A stretch of DNA of 55,497 bases from Bacteroidales bacterium UBA3663. GTDB lineage: Bacteria > Bacteroidota > Bacteroidia > Bacteroidales > UBA3663. The notes beneath the pieces are model-generated. The model was not told where the DNA came from. It worked only from the letters and a program-made list of their open reading frames with translations, and did no database searches. The first letter of the stretch is position 1; each line of letters begins with the position of its first letter. The position numbers were made by a program, and so were the translations under genes. The DNA is taken from NCBI GenBank assembly GCA_002373755.1, contig DFJU01000056.1, positions 1 to 55,497 of the forward strand, read 5' to 3'. Below, in pieces: positions 17,084 through 26,700 of this stretch.

Positions 17084-18514
17084 GTGACTCAAGCAGAATT
17101 GAATGCCCGTGCGGCAGCTCAATATTCAGACGAACGCAGCAAGCAGTTGGCCACACAACCAGTGGGTCGGCTGCTTCTGCAATTTGCAACGCCCAGCATC
17201 ATTGCGATGGCGGCGAGCAGTATCTACAACCTGTGCGACAGCATCTTCATCGGCCAAGGCGTCAACTCGATGGCGATTGCCGGATTGGCCATAACCTTCC
17301 CGCTCATGAACATCAGCCATGCGTTCGGCGCGTTGGTCGGCGTGGGCGGCAGTGCACAGACGTCGGTACGTATGGGCGAAAACAACCAGCATCAGGCGCT
17401 CATGGTGTTCGGCAACGTCATCCGTCTCGACCTTTTCGTCGGTTTGATGCTGGCCTGCATCGGCCTTTTCTTCCTTGATCCGATTCTGCGGCTTTTCGGT
17501 GCGAGCGATGTGACTCTGCCCTATGCGCGCGACTACATGCAGATCATCCTGGTGGGCAGCGTCATTTCGCACACCTTCCTCGGCCTGAACGACCAGATGC
17601 GTGCGTCGGGCAACCCCAAGCGGGCCATGTGCGCACAGCTGATTGCAGTGGTGGCCAACATCGTGCTCGACGCGCTCTTCATCTTCGGCTTCGGCTGGGG
17701 GATGAGAGGTGCGGCATTGGCCACAGTGCTCGGACAGCTCATGGCGTGGATTTTCACGGTGCGATTCTTCTGCGACAAGCGGAACTTTGTCCATTTCAGC
17801 CGCGAGGGTCTGATTTTGCGCACCGACATCATCCGCGACATCATTAGCATTGGCCTCAGCCCGTTCTGCATGAACGTGTGCGCCTGTCTTGTGGTGGTGC
17901 TCATCAACCGCAGCCTGCTGGAGCATGGCGGCACCGACGGCGACATGTATATCGGCGTGTATGGCATCGTAAATCGCGTAGCAATGCTGCTTGTGCTCAT
18001 GGTGATGGGCTTCGGACAGGGAATGCAGCCGATTGTGGGCTTCAACGTCGGCGCGCGGCTTTTCCATCGCGTCAATGCGGTCTTGAAGTTCACCTATATG
18101 TTTGCGACGTTCATCATGACGCTGGGCTACGTGCTTATGGCCATCTATGCACGACCGTTGGCCGGATTCTTCACCAACGACGAGCAGATGATTGAGCTTT
18201 GCGTGCCGGTCATCCGCATCATGTTGTGTATCTTCCCGCTGGTAGGCGGCCAGATGATTACGAGCACCTTCTTCCAGTCCATCCGACAGGCCAAGAAGAG
18301 CATTTTCATCTCCACTACGCGACAGATGCTCATCCTCGTGCCGCTGCTGCTTTTCCTGCCCGATTTCTTTGCCGGACAAGGTTGGGGCGGTGTGAACGGC
18401 GTGTGGTGGTCGATGCCGATTTCCGACCTCATTTCGTCCGTCATCGCCGGCACGCTGCTCTACCTCCAGCTGAAGCGGTTCAGCAAGTTGACCGATGTGG
18501 CGATGGGGAAGTGA
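17084..18514 (+). CDS. MATE-family multidrug/sodium antiporter
   Basis: Inner-membrane exporter of 12 predicted helices, 476 residues. The N-terminal half opens with QPVGRLLLQFATPSIIAMAA and YNLCDSIFIGQGVNSMAIAG, the typical MATE signature. Repeated GNVIRLDLFVGL, LRASGNP-like (MRASGNPKRAM) and LVLMVMGFGQGMQPIVGFN segments follow. The GTG at 17084 is chosen because a promoter -7 box ends at 17039, so the ATG at 17000 would lie upstream of the transcript start; no other in-frame ATG precedes the first helix. Substrate is unknown. The next gene follows after 45 bp and is probably cotranscribed. Confidence 0.92.
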   Translation: MTQAELNARAAAQYSDERSKQLATQPVGRLLLQFATPSIIAMAASSIYNLCDSIFIGQGVNSMAIAGLAITFPLMNISHAFGALVGVGGSAQTSVRMGENNQHQALMVFGNVIRLDLFVGLMLACIGLFFLDPILRLFGASDVTLPYARDYMQIILVGSVISHTFLGLNDQMRASGNPKRAMCAQLIAVVANIVLDALFIFGFGWGMRGAALATVLGQLMAWIFTVRFFCDKRNFVHFSREGLILRTDIIRDIISIGLSPFCMNVCACLVVVLINRSLLEHGGTDGDMYIGVYGIVNRVAMLLVLMVMGFGQGMQPIVGFNVGARLFHRVNAVLKFTYMFATFIMTLGYVLMAIYARPLAGFFTNDEQMIELCVPVIRIMLCIFPLVGGQMITSTFFQSIRQAKKSIFISTTRQMLILVPLLLFLPDFFAGQGWGGVNGVWWSMPISDLISSVIAGTLLYLQLKRFSKLTDVAMGK

Positions 18515-18559
18515 ACGACAGACATTGGACAAAAATAAAAACAGATTAACCTTAAAAAC

Positions 18560-19735
18560 ATGAAAACTATGTATTTCGTTATAGCCGATGACATTACCGG
18601 AGCCGCCGAGATTGCCGGATTGGGCAGCACCTACGGCCTCTCGACCATTCTGCTGACCAAGTTGCCCGATGCGATGCCCGATGCGCAGCTTGTCGTCCTG
18701 GCCACCGATACCCGTTCAATGACCGAGGCCGAAGCCGTCGCTGAGACACGCGCCATCGGCCAGTGGCTGTGCGGGATTATTTCATCGGCCGATGCCCCAA
18801 TCACGCTCTACAAGAAGGTCGATGCGGCCGTGCGCGGTCATGTCGTGGCCGAACTGCAGACGCTCATGGAGACGCTTGGCTACGAACAGGCGCTCTATCT
18901 GCCGGCCAATCCGAGCAAGGGACGCACCATCAGCGGCGGATGCTGCTACGTGGATGGCGAGCCCATCGACCAGACGCAGTTTGCCCTCGACCCCGACTTC
19001 CCGGCCTTCACGGCGAGCATCTGCCTGCGCCTTGGCATCACGCCCAGCAGCCGCATCCGTGTGGCCGATGCCGTTACCCTCGATGACGTGCGACAAGCCA
19101 TCGGCCAAGCCCTCCAGAATCCCGAACCGACGCTTCTGTCCGGTGCGTCCGACCTCTTTGCCGCCTTGCTCGAGAATCAAGGATTTGTGCCATCGGCCAA
19201 TGCCACGACCTTCGCCGGCCTGTCGCGCACGGGCGCCGCGCTCATCGTGTGCGGTTCGACGCAGAGCACCGACCTCACTACGCGACCTTACATCCGTCAG
19301 CGCGACCTGCCGCTCAACTCCATGCCGCGCGACGTATTCGACGGTACGCAGGGCGCGGCCTATTGGCTGATGAAGATACAGATTCTGCATTTCGCCAAGT
19401 CGGCCATCCGTCCCGCCCGCCACGGCCTCATCCTCAACATCCCGTTCGAGAGCAGTGGATCATCGGCCGCAGCCCTCCGTCTCCGTACCGAAATGGCGCA
19501 GGTCGTCTTCGCGCTCGTGGGGCGGATGCAGCCTGCCGAACTGGTCATCGAGGGCGGCGCGACGGCGTTTGCTGTGATGCAGCGGCTGGGTTGGACGTCG
19601 TTCCGCATCACGCAGCAGGTTGCTCCAGGCGTCGTCCGTATGCAGAGTCTCGATGCCCCCTCGGTTCATGTCACGTTCAAGCCGGGCAGCTATCCGTGGG
19701 GCGACGACCTGTTCGACTGGAAAGTCGAGATGTAG
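18560..19735 (+). CDS. DUF1537-type four-carbon acid sugar kinase-like protein
   Basis: Members of this family phosphorylate four-carbon acid sugars such as D-threonate and D-erythronate. The 391-residue product opens with FVIADDITGAAEIAGLG (acidic substrate-binding motif, residues 5-21). It then shows LVVLATDTRSMT, LYKKVDAAVRGHVVAEL and YLPANPSKGRTISGG. The C-terminal nucleotide-binding part contains ELVIEGGATAFAVMQRLGW and PGSYPWGDDLFDW. The usual companions (a PdxA2-like dehydrogenase, an aldolase) are not nearby, so the substrate is open. It is followed 25 bp later by a strong terminator. Confidence 0.85.
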   Translation: MKTMYFVIADDITGAAEIAGLGSTYGLSTILLTKLPDAMPDAQLVVLATDTRSMTEAEAVAETRAIGQWLCGIISSADAPITLYKKVDAAVRGHVVAELQTLMETLGYEQALYLPANPSKGRTISGGCCYVDGEPIDQTQFALDPDFPAFTASICLRLGITPSSRIRVADAVTLDDVRQAIGQALQNPEPTLLSGASDLFAALLENQGFVPSANATTFAGLSRTGAALIVCGSTQSTDLTTRPYIRQRDLPLNSMPRDVFDGTQGAAYWLMKIQILHFAKSAIRPARHGLILNIPFESSGSSAAALRLRTEMAQVVFALVGRMQPAELVIEGGATAFAVMQRLGWTSFRITQQVAPGVVRMQSLDAPSVHVTFKPGSYPWGDDLFDWKVEM

Positions 19736-19759
19736 GCGGCGGATAGAAGGTAAATGCCA

Positions 19760-19802
19760 AAAAACTCCGCGTAGAGTTCAGAAGTCTCTACGCGGAGTTT
19801 TT
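19760..19802 (+). terminator. bidirectional terminator built from the repeated octamer
   Basis: Arms AAAAACTCCGCGTAGAG (19760-19776) and CTCTACGCGGAGTTTTT (19786-19802): a perfect 17-bp stem with a 9-nt loop. It sits between the convergent DUF1537 and DUF2490 genes. The stem carries an inverted pair of CTACGCGG. Confidence 0.92.
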
Positions 19803-19824
19803 CGCTCTATTGTCCGGCTGTACC

Positions 19825-20613
19825 TTAGAATTTGAAAGTGTATGACGCTTTGACGAGTTGTCCGACCTCTTCGTCGTCGCTGTCGGCATCTTCGGCACGC
19901 TTGTAGCGATATGAGAGGCCTATGACGTTGTGGTCGTTCAGCTTGTAGTCGGTGCCGATGCAGTAGCGGATTTGGTCTTGTGCGAAACTGTATTTCACGT
20001 CGTTGAACACCTCTACGCTGACAAATGGCTCCCACGGACTGCGGTTGCGGCTCCAGCCCACTTCTACGCGACTTCGCAGCATCTGACGGTTGAATCCGCC
20101 AATGATTTTGTCCTTGTTGCGGGTGCCGTTTTTCTCCACTTTGGTCCGGTTGGCATAGTAGCGCGTCACGTGTTTCTCGGCGTGGTAGGTGTACTGATAG
20201 CGTTCGCGCAGGCTCACCGTCCAATGCCGATAGAATTCGTAACTGCCTTTGATTGAGCAGAATCCGCGATGCCTTGGCGACCAATAGCCGGTAATCCAGT
20301 TTCTGCCCGAACTGCTGAGGTGCGCCGGCTTGTAGCGGTCGAAAAACTGGTAGCCCGCATTGGCCGTAACCTGCCACGGACTGGTCTTCTTTTTATAGAT
20401 ACGGTATGTGGCATCGGCCCCGACCGCAAAACGGTCCCAGAAGTCGATGTATTCTTGGGTGCGGGCCTCGGCCATGACGGCGACTTTGATTTTCTGATTG
20501 ATCTTTTTCGATGCTTCAAGTTCGAGGTCGAAACCGAAGTCATCGTCGGCCAAAAGTTGATTCCCGAAGTTGCAGCAAATAAACGAGAGCATGAGAAAAA
20601 CTGATTTATTCAT
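19825..20613 (-). CDS. DUF2490-family outer-membrane beta-barrel protein
   Basis: 262 residues with a signal peptide ending LLADDDFG. The rest is alternating-residue beta structure typical of a small barrel: FDLELEASKKINQKIKVAVMAEARTQ, RFAVGADATYRIYKK, ANAGYQFFDRY, WTVSLRERYQYTYH, RSRVEVGWSRNRSPWEPFVSVEVFND, IRYCIGTDYKLNDHNVIGLSYRYK, ending with the aromatic terminus ASYTFKF. The paralogue at 31194-31988 shares the plan and many motifs (RFAIGFDASYKFYKKKGSP, CPWEPAASIEIFHDVK). Function unknown. It is divergent from a Cthe_2159-like lipoprotein, the same partnership as in the second cluster. Confidence 0.85.
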   Translation of the reverse strand: MNKSVFLMLSFICCNFGNQLLADDDFGFDLELEASKKINQKIKVAVMAEARTQEYIDFWDRFAVGADATYRIYKKKTSPWQVTANAGYQFFDRYKPAHLSSSGRNWITGYWSPRHRGFCSIKGSYEFYRHWTVSLRERYQYTYHAEKHVTRYYANRTKVEKNGTRNKDKIIGGFNRQMLRSRVEVGWSRNRSPWEPFVSVEVFNDVKYSFAQDQIRYCIGTDYKLNDHNVIGLSYRYKRAEDADSDDEEVGQLVKASYTFKF

Positions 20614-20827
20614 TGTAAAGTGAGCATGAGTTTTTTAACATATTTTAAAATAATAACGCGAAATTATGTAAAAAATAATTACAATACGCAATAATATGAA
20701 AAAAAATTGTTTATTTTGCGCTGGCTATGATTGAATATGAAGTTTTTATTTTAGCTAAACTGATAATGTTTGTATATTTACTTTAAGGCAAGTTAAGCCC
20801 AAATAACTGTTAACTGATTTATTGACA

Positions 20828-22867
20828 ATGAAGAAGTTTCGACTATTGTTAGTTGCATCGATGCTGTGCGGCATCGGTGTTGTGAGTTGTGGCGAAGAGG
20901 AAGAATTTGATTTTACTTCTGCCGACGCCGTTGACTTGGCCAATGCGGGCTATTCACAGTATGACGACAAGGCACATCGAGTAGAGAATTTTGAAGTGTT
21001 GAACACGGTTACAATCCGTTGGGATGGCGCGTCGGCCAACGTAGTCGGCGGTGACGTACGTGGCGTGTCGGTTTCGACCGATGGTGCGACGGTGGTCGTC
21101 AACAACAATGCCGACGGCACCGAGTTCGTGCTTGAGGGCTCTTCGTCCGATGGAAGCATCAAGTTCTACGGCAACCGCGCTTTTCTCATCACGCTCAACG
21201 GCCTTAATCTGACGTCGCAATCGTCGCCGGCCATCAACAACCAGGGCACAAAGGCCTGTTTCATCTATATGGAAGCCGGCAAGGGCAACATCTTGGCCGA
21301 TGCCGAGGTCTATCGCGACACCGTTGCCGGCGAAGACTGCAAGGCATGTCTGTTCAGCGAGGGCGAAATCGTCTTTTGCGGCAGCGGTACGCTCAGCGTG
21401 ATTGGCCGTCACCGTCATGCCATTGCAACCGACGACTATCTCGTCATGAACGATGAGGCAACCGTAGTCGTGCGCGAAGCTGCCCGCGATGCAGTCCACA
21501 CAAACGAATTCGTACGCATCGAAAGCGGTGCTCTCACCATCCTCGGCTCTGGTGCCGACGGCGTCGATTGCGGCGGCTCGATGGACATCGCAGGCGGTAT
21601 GATTTCGATTACGACATCGGCCGCAAAAGGCAAGTGCATCAAGACCGTGGGCGATGTCTGGGTGAGCGGCGGTGCAATTTCGCTCAGCAACAGCGGCGAC
21701 GCCGTTTGGAACACCGGAACAGTTGAAGATGCCGACTATTCGTGTGCCGCATGTCTGAAGACGGATGGCTCGCTCAGCCTTAAGGGCGGCAACATAACGG
21801 CCAATGCCACTGGACTCTCGACCCGAGGCATCCACGTGAAGCGCGATTTCAATATGAGTGGCGGTTCGGCCGATGTGACAACGACGGGCGATGCCTATCA
21901 GATTGACACATTGAGCGACTATACAGCATCGAACGGTCTGCGTGTGACGGGCAACATGAACGTCACGGGCGGCAAGTTCATCGCCAATTCGACAGGTGCC
22001 GGTGCGATGGCTGTCCGTGTGAAGGGCGACTATACACAGTCGGGCGGCGTGCTGAAAGGTGTGGCTACGGGCACGGCATTGGGCCGAATCCGTGAGCTCT
22101 GGAAGCGACCTGAAGATATGACAGCCGAGGAGTTGCGCCATTTGATCAGCGTCAACCGCGACCACTCGTGGCGTCCGAAGGCATCGGCCAAGGGCATCAA
22201 GGTGAAGGGCGGCTTGACAGTGCGTGACGGCCAGCTGTATGGCGAGAGTGCGGCCAACGAGGCTATCGAGGTCAAGCAGATGGTCAACATCAACGGCGGC
22301 GAGGTCTATGCCCGTTCTGGCAACGATGACGGCATCAACGCATCGTCGCACATCAACATCAGCGGCGGCCTGGTCTGCGGCTACACAATCTCGAACGACG
22401 GTATCGACTCAAACGGTAATATCTACATCACTGGCGGCGTGGTATTCTCAACCTGTCTGCACGATCCGGAAGTCGCCATCGATGCCAACACCGAAGGTGG
22501 CTACAAACTCTACGTCTGGGGCGGCACCATCATCACTTGTGGTCCGTTGGAGGGCGGTGCCGAATTGTCGCAGAACTGCTACATCGACTCGACCTATCTG
22601 AACGGCAAGAACTATGAACTGCGTGTCGGCAACGATTCTTATGTGTTCACAACTCCAAGTTCGGTAGATGCCGGCAGCGGAATCGTCGTTTCCGGCCCTG
22701 GTACGTATATGCCTGTCCTGTATGAAGACGTGACGGTATCGGGCGGCACAAGGATGTTCGACGGCGTAGGCGCAGTTGTCAAGAATGGAAACGTGTCGGG
22801 CGGCGTGTCAGTTCCTCTCTATCCCTACACCGCACCTGTGCGCGTGAGGGCAGCTGTCAGCGAATAA
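20828..22867 (+). CDS. Cthe_2159-like beta-helix lipoprotein (paralogue A)
   Basis: 679-residue surface lipoprotein (lipobox GVVSC, mature from Cys 20). The body is a run of short beta-helix rungs with recurrent GG and DG turns. Conserved landmarks shared with the other paralogues are HRVENFEVLNTVTIRWDG, SDGSIKFYGNRAFLITLNGL, SPAINNQGTKACFIY, GEDCKACLFSEG, HRHAIATDDYLVMND, HTNEFV, GADGVDCGG, KASAKGIKVKGG, ANEAIEVK, DDGINASSHINISGG, SNDGIDSNGN and AIDANTEGGYKLYVWGG. In the founding clostridial protein this fold binds cellulose and polygalacturonate and resembles pectate lyase without lyase residues. A loop before residue 450 carries RPEDMTAEEL. The ATG at 20828 is preferred over an upstream TTG at 20822. 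Ligand is unproven. Confidence 0.8.
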   Translation: MKKFRLLLVASMLCGIGVVSCGEEEEFDFTSADAVDLANAGYSQYDDKAHRVENFEVLNTVTIRWDGASANVVGGDVRGVSVSTDGATVVVNNNADGTEFVLEGSSSDGSIKFYGNRAFLITLNGLNLTSQSSPAINNQGTKACFIYMEAGKGNILADAEVYRDTVAGEDCKACLFSEGEIVFCGSGTLSVIGRHRHAIATDDYLVMNDEATVVVREAARDAVHTNEFVRIESGALTILGSGADGVDCGGSMDIAGGMISITTSAAKGKCIKTVGDVWVSGGAISLSNSGDAVWNTGTVEDADYSCAACLKTDGSLSLKGGNITANATGLSTRGIHVKRDFNMSGGSADVTTTGDAYQIDTLSDYTASNGLRVTGNMNVTGGKFIANSTGAGAMAVRVKGDYTQSGGVLKGVATGTALGRIRELWKRPEDMTAEELRHLISVNRDHSWRPKASAKGIKVKGGLTVRDGQLYGESAANEAIEVKQMVNINGGEVYARSGNDDGINASSHINISGGLVCGYTISNDGIDSNGNIYITGGVVFSTCLHDPEVAIDANTEGGYKLYVWGGTIITCGPLEGGAELSQNCYIDSTYLNGKNYELRVGNDSYVFTTPSSVDAGSGIVVSGPGTYMPVLYEDVTVSGGTRMFDGVGAVVKNGNVSGGVSVPLYPYTAPVRVRAAVSE

Positions 22868-22960
22868 GCCAGTTTTGAAATATAATAGCCCAAATGTTAA
22901 TGCAACGCTATCATTGAGAGCGAATAAATATTTAATAATCATCTAAAAAACAAAATTAAA

Positions 22961-23665
22961 ATGAAAACGAACTTTTTTCACTTGGCAGTGCTTATGGCTG
23001 CCGCTACGTGCTTTACGCTGACAAGCTGCGATAAGGACGACGATAAAGAGTCAAAGTCTGTACAGTACGTTGACCTGGGATTGCCAAGCGGTACGCTTTG
23101 GGCTACCTGCAATGTGGGTGCAACCAATCCGGAAGATGCCGGCGATTATTTCTCTTGGGGTGAGACCGCACCCAAAGATCTCTATACTTGGCCGAACTAC
23201 AAGTGGAATTCCGCAGGAGAACCTCCGGTACTGTCGAAATACTGCACCGAAGAGACACAAGGCACCGTCGATAACCTGACAGAACTTGAGTTGGCTGATG
23301 ATGCAGCCTATGTCAATATGGGTGACGATTGGTGCATGCCGACTGCCGAGCAGTGCCGTGAACTTATCAACACCAGCTACACCAAAAGCGAGTGGGAGAG
23401 AGTGAATGGCGTGTATGGCCGCAAGATTACGAGCCTTACGAATGGCAACAGCATCTTCATCCCGGCTGTGGGGCATCGTGTCGGCGGCACACTCGCTTTC
23501 AACGAAGGCGATTTAATGAGTGGTCTGTATTGGTCGAGCACGCTTATTGAAGACAATTCTTTGAACGCATGCTACCTTGCTCTCAGTTCCAGTTCAGTCG
23601 GTGTGCCGACTGATGGCGGCATCCGTTTCTTGGGCCGTTCGGTACGTGCTGTGAGAAGAAAATAA
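22961..23665 (+). CDS. Fib_succ_major domain lipoprotein
   Basis: 234 residues: lipobox LTSC (Cys 23) followed by an acidic DKDDDKES linker, then one Fibrobacter succinogenes major paralogous domain. Its landmarks are YVDLGLPSGTLWATCNVGA, PEDAGDYFSWGET, DDAAYVNMGDDWCMPTAEQ, IFIPAVGHRV, LYWSSTL and the terminal RSVRAVRR. The domain is widespread in Bacteroidetes surface proteins but has no firm function. The convergent neighbour at 23760 carries the same domain (VDLGLSVQWATCNIGA, PEDFGDYLAWGET). It lies 93 bp after the Cthe_2159-like gene and may share its transcript. Confidence 0.85.
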   Translation: MKTNFFHLAVLMAAATCFTLTSCDKDDDKESKSVQYVDLGLPSGTLWATCNVGATNPEDAGDYFSWGETAPKDLYTWPNYKWNSAGEPPVLSKYCTEETQGTVDNLTELELADDAAYVNMGDDWCMPTAEQCRELINTSYTKSEWERVNGVYGRKITSLTNGNSIFIPAVGHRVGGTLAFNEGDLMSGLYWSSTLIEDNSLNACYLALSSSSVGVPTDGGIRFLGRSVRAVRRK

Positions 23666-23700
23666 GTTGGTCTCGCTTTAGCGAGGTACATAAGTATATA

Positions 23701-23742
23701 ACGAAACCGCATCGAGCAAATGAATGTTCGATGCGGTTTCGT
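23701..23742 (+). terminator. bidirectional intrinsic terminator
   Basis: Arms ACGAAACCGCATCGA (23701-23715) and TCGATGCGGTTTCGT (23728-23742): a perfect 15-bp stem with a 12-nt loop between two convergent genes. The T run is short on both sides. Confidence 0.85.
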
Positions 23743-23759
23743 TGCTTGTTGTGCGTCAT

Positions 23760-26700
23760 TCAATTCCCGATGGCTGCGACGTTGGCGAAAATACCTCCCC
23801 ACGCGGCACGGTATTTTTCGACAGATGCGGCCGGGACGTGCAGCGTGGCCTGCGCTCCGATGCCGTTGAACGATGACTCATCAAAACTTGGCGGCTCGGT
23901 CGCGTAGCAATAGACATCGGACAGGGATTTGCAGTCTTCGAAGGCCATTCCGCCGATTTTCGTCACCGTGCTCGGGATGGTGACCGTCGTCAGTGCGCGG
24001 CAGATGAAGAACAGCCCTTCGCTCACCTCCGTGAGGCCTTCCGGCAGCTCGATTTCGGTCAGGCTCTGGCAGTTGTCGAACACGTTGCTTTCCAGTGTGC
24101 GCAGCGATGCGGGCAGCTTGATGGTCGTAAATGGACACTCGTTGAACGCCTTGTGGCCGATGCTCGTGACCGTCTCCGGCAGCGTGACCGATGCGAGCGC
24201 GTGGCAGCCTTGGAAGGCTTCACGTCCGATGCTTGTGACTGAAGCCGGAATCGTGATTTCCTCCAGCCCAATGCATTCATAGAATGCTTCATCGCCGATG
24301 CTCCTGACTGAATTGCCGATGTTGACTGCCTTGAGCGAATGTTTCCCGTGGAATGTGGAGCCGATTGCCTCCGTGTCGTATGTCAGGGTTTCGATGTTGT
24401 CGCATTCGCCAAAGGCCCAATCCTGAATCTCCTTTACAGAGTTCGGTATCGTCAGCGATGTCAGCGTTTCATTGCCGGAAAAAGCGTACGGCATGATGCT
24501 TGCGACGTAGTCGGGGATGACTAATGAGCTGGCCCGACCGAAGTAGAATAGCATTTTGCCGTCATTCTTGCCGAGCAGCATTCCGTCGCTTGTCGCGTAG
24601 TTTGGATTGGCGCCGTCAACCGTCACTTCTGCCAGATTGGAGCAGCCGTAAAAGATGGCATTCCCGATTTCTGTGACCGATGCCGGAATGTGTATTGAGG
24701 CCAGTGCCTTGCAGTCGCGGAACATATAGTCGCCGATGCTTGTGAGCGATGTCGGGAACGAAAAGGCGGAGAGGCTGCTGCATCCTGTGAATGTGCCTTG
24801 GCCTGCGCTCGTCACGCTGTTCGGCAGCTGTATCGAAGCCAGCATCTGGCATCCCTCGAACGCGTAGTGTCCGATTTTGGTTATGCCGTCTGGCAGATTG
24901 ACCGACTGCAACGACCTGCAACCGTAGAAAAGTTGTTGTTCGATGCTCGTCACGCAGCTCGGAATCGTTATGCTTTTCAGGCTGTCGCAATCCATGAAGG
25001 CGGCATGTCCAATCGAAGTCAGGCTTTCCGGTAGTTTGACCGATGCCAGTCTGTGGCAAAACATGAAGGTTTGCTCTTTGATTTCGGTTACGCCTTCGGG
25101 AATCTCGATGCTCTCCAGGTTCGTGCAGTTGTCGAACACGTTGCTTTCCAGTGTGCGCAGCGATGCGGGCAGCTTGATGGTCGCAAATGGACACTCGTTG
25201 AACGCCTTGTATCCGATGCTCGTGAGCGAGTCGGACAGTGTGACCGATGCGAGCGCGTGGCAGAACTGGAAGGCATTCTCGCCGATGGATTTTATCGAGT
25301 TCGGCATCGTGACCGAGGTGATGTCAACGCAGCCGTTGAACGCACTTTCGCCGATGGCCGTTACGCGGATTTCCTCACCGCCGTAGGTGACGGATTCGGG
25401 AATTTCGACACTGCCCTCGAGGTCTCCGATGTGGCCGGTCACCGTTGCGCTCGACCCGAAGATGCGGAATTTCAGCTTCTCGGACTCGATGTCGGCAACG
25501 GCCTTCTTCGATGGGGAATAGACACCTCGCACGCTGCCGCCATCTGTCCTCCAGCGGTAGCCGTCCCAGACGCCAGCCTCGTCGAAGAAGATGCCAAAGG
25601 CATTGCTCGGCGCGTCGGTATAAATTGAACTTGACCAGTAGAGGCTGTTTGTGTATCGGAAGTTTTCCCAGAGATAGCCTGCTGCTGGCAAGAAGATGCA
25701 GTTGCCGTTCTTGCCTGTTATCCGATAGCCGTTTGTGCCGTTTTGTGAGAGCCATGTCCATGTGCAGAGGCTGGTCAATTCTTGCCATTCGTCGGCGGTC
25801 GGAGTTCTCCATTCTGCCCCCCAATGGACTGTCGCTGCGTCGTCGGAGGGCGCAAGTTCAACAAGGTTGTCCGTAAAGCCTGAGTAGCCGTATGCCTGAT
25901 TGTTGCAATATTTGGTAAGAGTCGAGTCGCTGCCCATGCTGTGGCGGTTGGTGCTCCAGTCGTAGGTCGTCTTGGCCGATGTCTCGCCCCAGGCCAGATA
26001 GTCGCCGAAGTCCTCCGGGCGCGAGGCTCCGATGTTGCACGTCGCCCATTGCACGGAAAGCCCCAAATCGACGGCCTCGTAAGCTGTCGGCTCTTCCAGC
26101 GATGCCAGATATTGTTCGACGACCTCTTCGGTCACGTCGATTTCGTCTTCGTAGATGATTGAGCCGTCGTCGATGTCCTTGACCGTCACGTGCAGGATGT
26201 TGTGCAGGTCAAAATCGGCGGCAGATCGTGTCGCTACGCGGATTTCATCGTCCACAAACACGCCGAAAGTGGGGAATGTGGCGATCAGTTCGGCGGGCTG
26301 GGCGGCATCGGGCGGCAGTGCGATGTTCCACACGTCGGGCGGCAGCGGCTGGTCGATGGTTGCGGGCAATGGCTTGCGGTCGAAGAGCGTGACGCCCTGT
26401 GCCATGTTGGTCAGCGTCCCCCTCACTTCGGCGCGTTCGCTCAGACCTGCTACGTGGATTTTGAGCGACATCGACTTGACCACATTCGTCGGTTTGAGCA
26501 CGCCCATCAGGTTGAGGGCGCGGGTCGGGTGCAGTGAGTTCATCGAGGCAACGGCCAACGGAGCGAGGTGCGATGGGTCGTCGGCCGTCACCGATGCGGT
26601 CGCGTAGCTGCTGAAGTCGAATGTGTAGTCGGAGAGTTCGGCCTCCGACTGGTTGAAGCAGATGAGCGCATAGTTTTGTCCGGGCAGCGAGATTTTCGGG

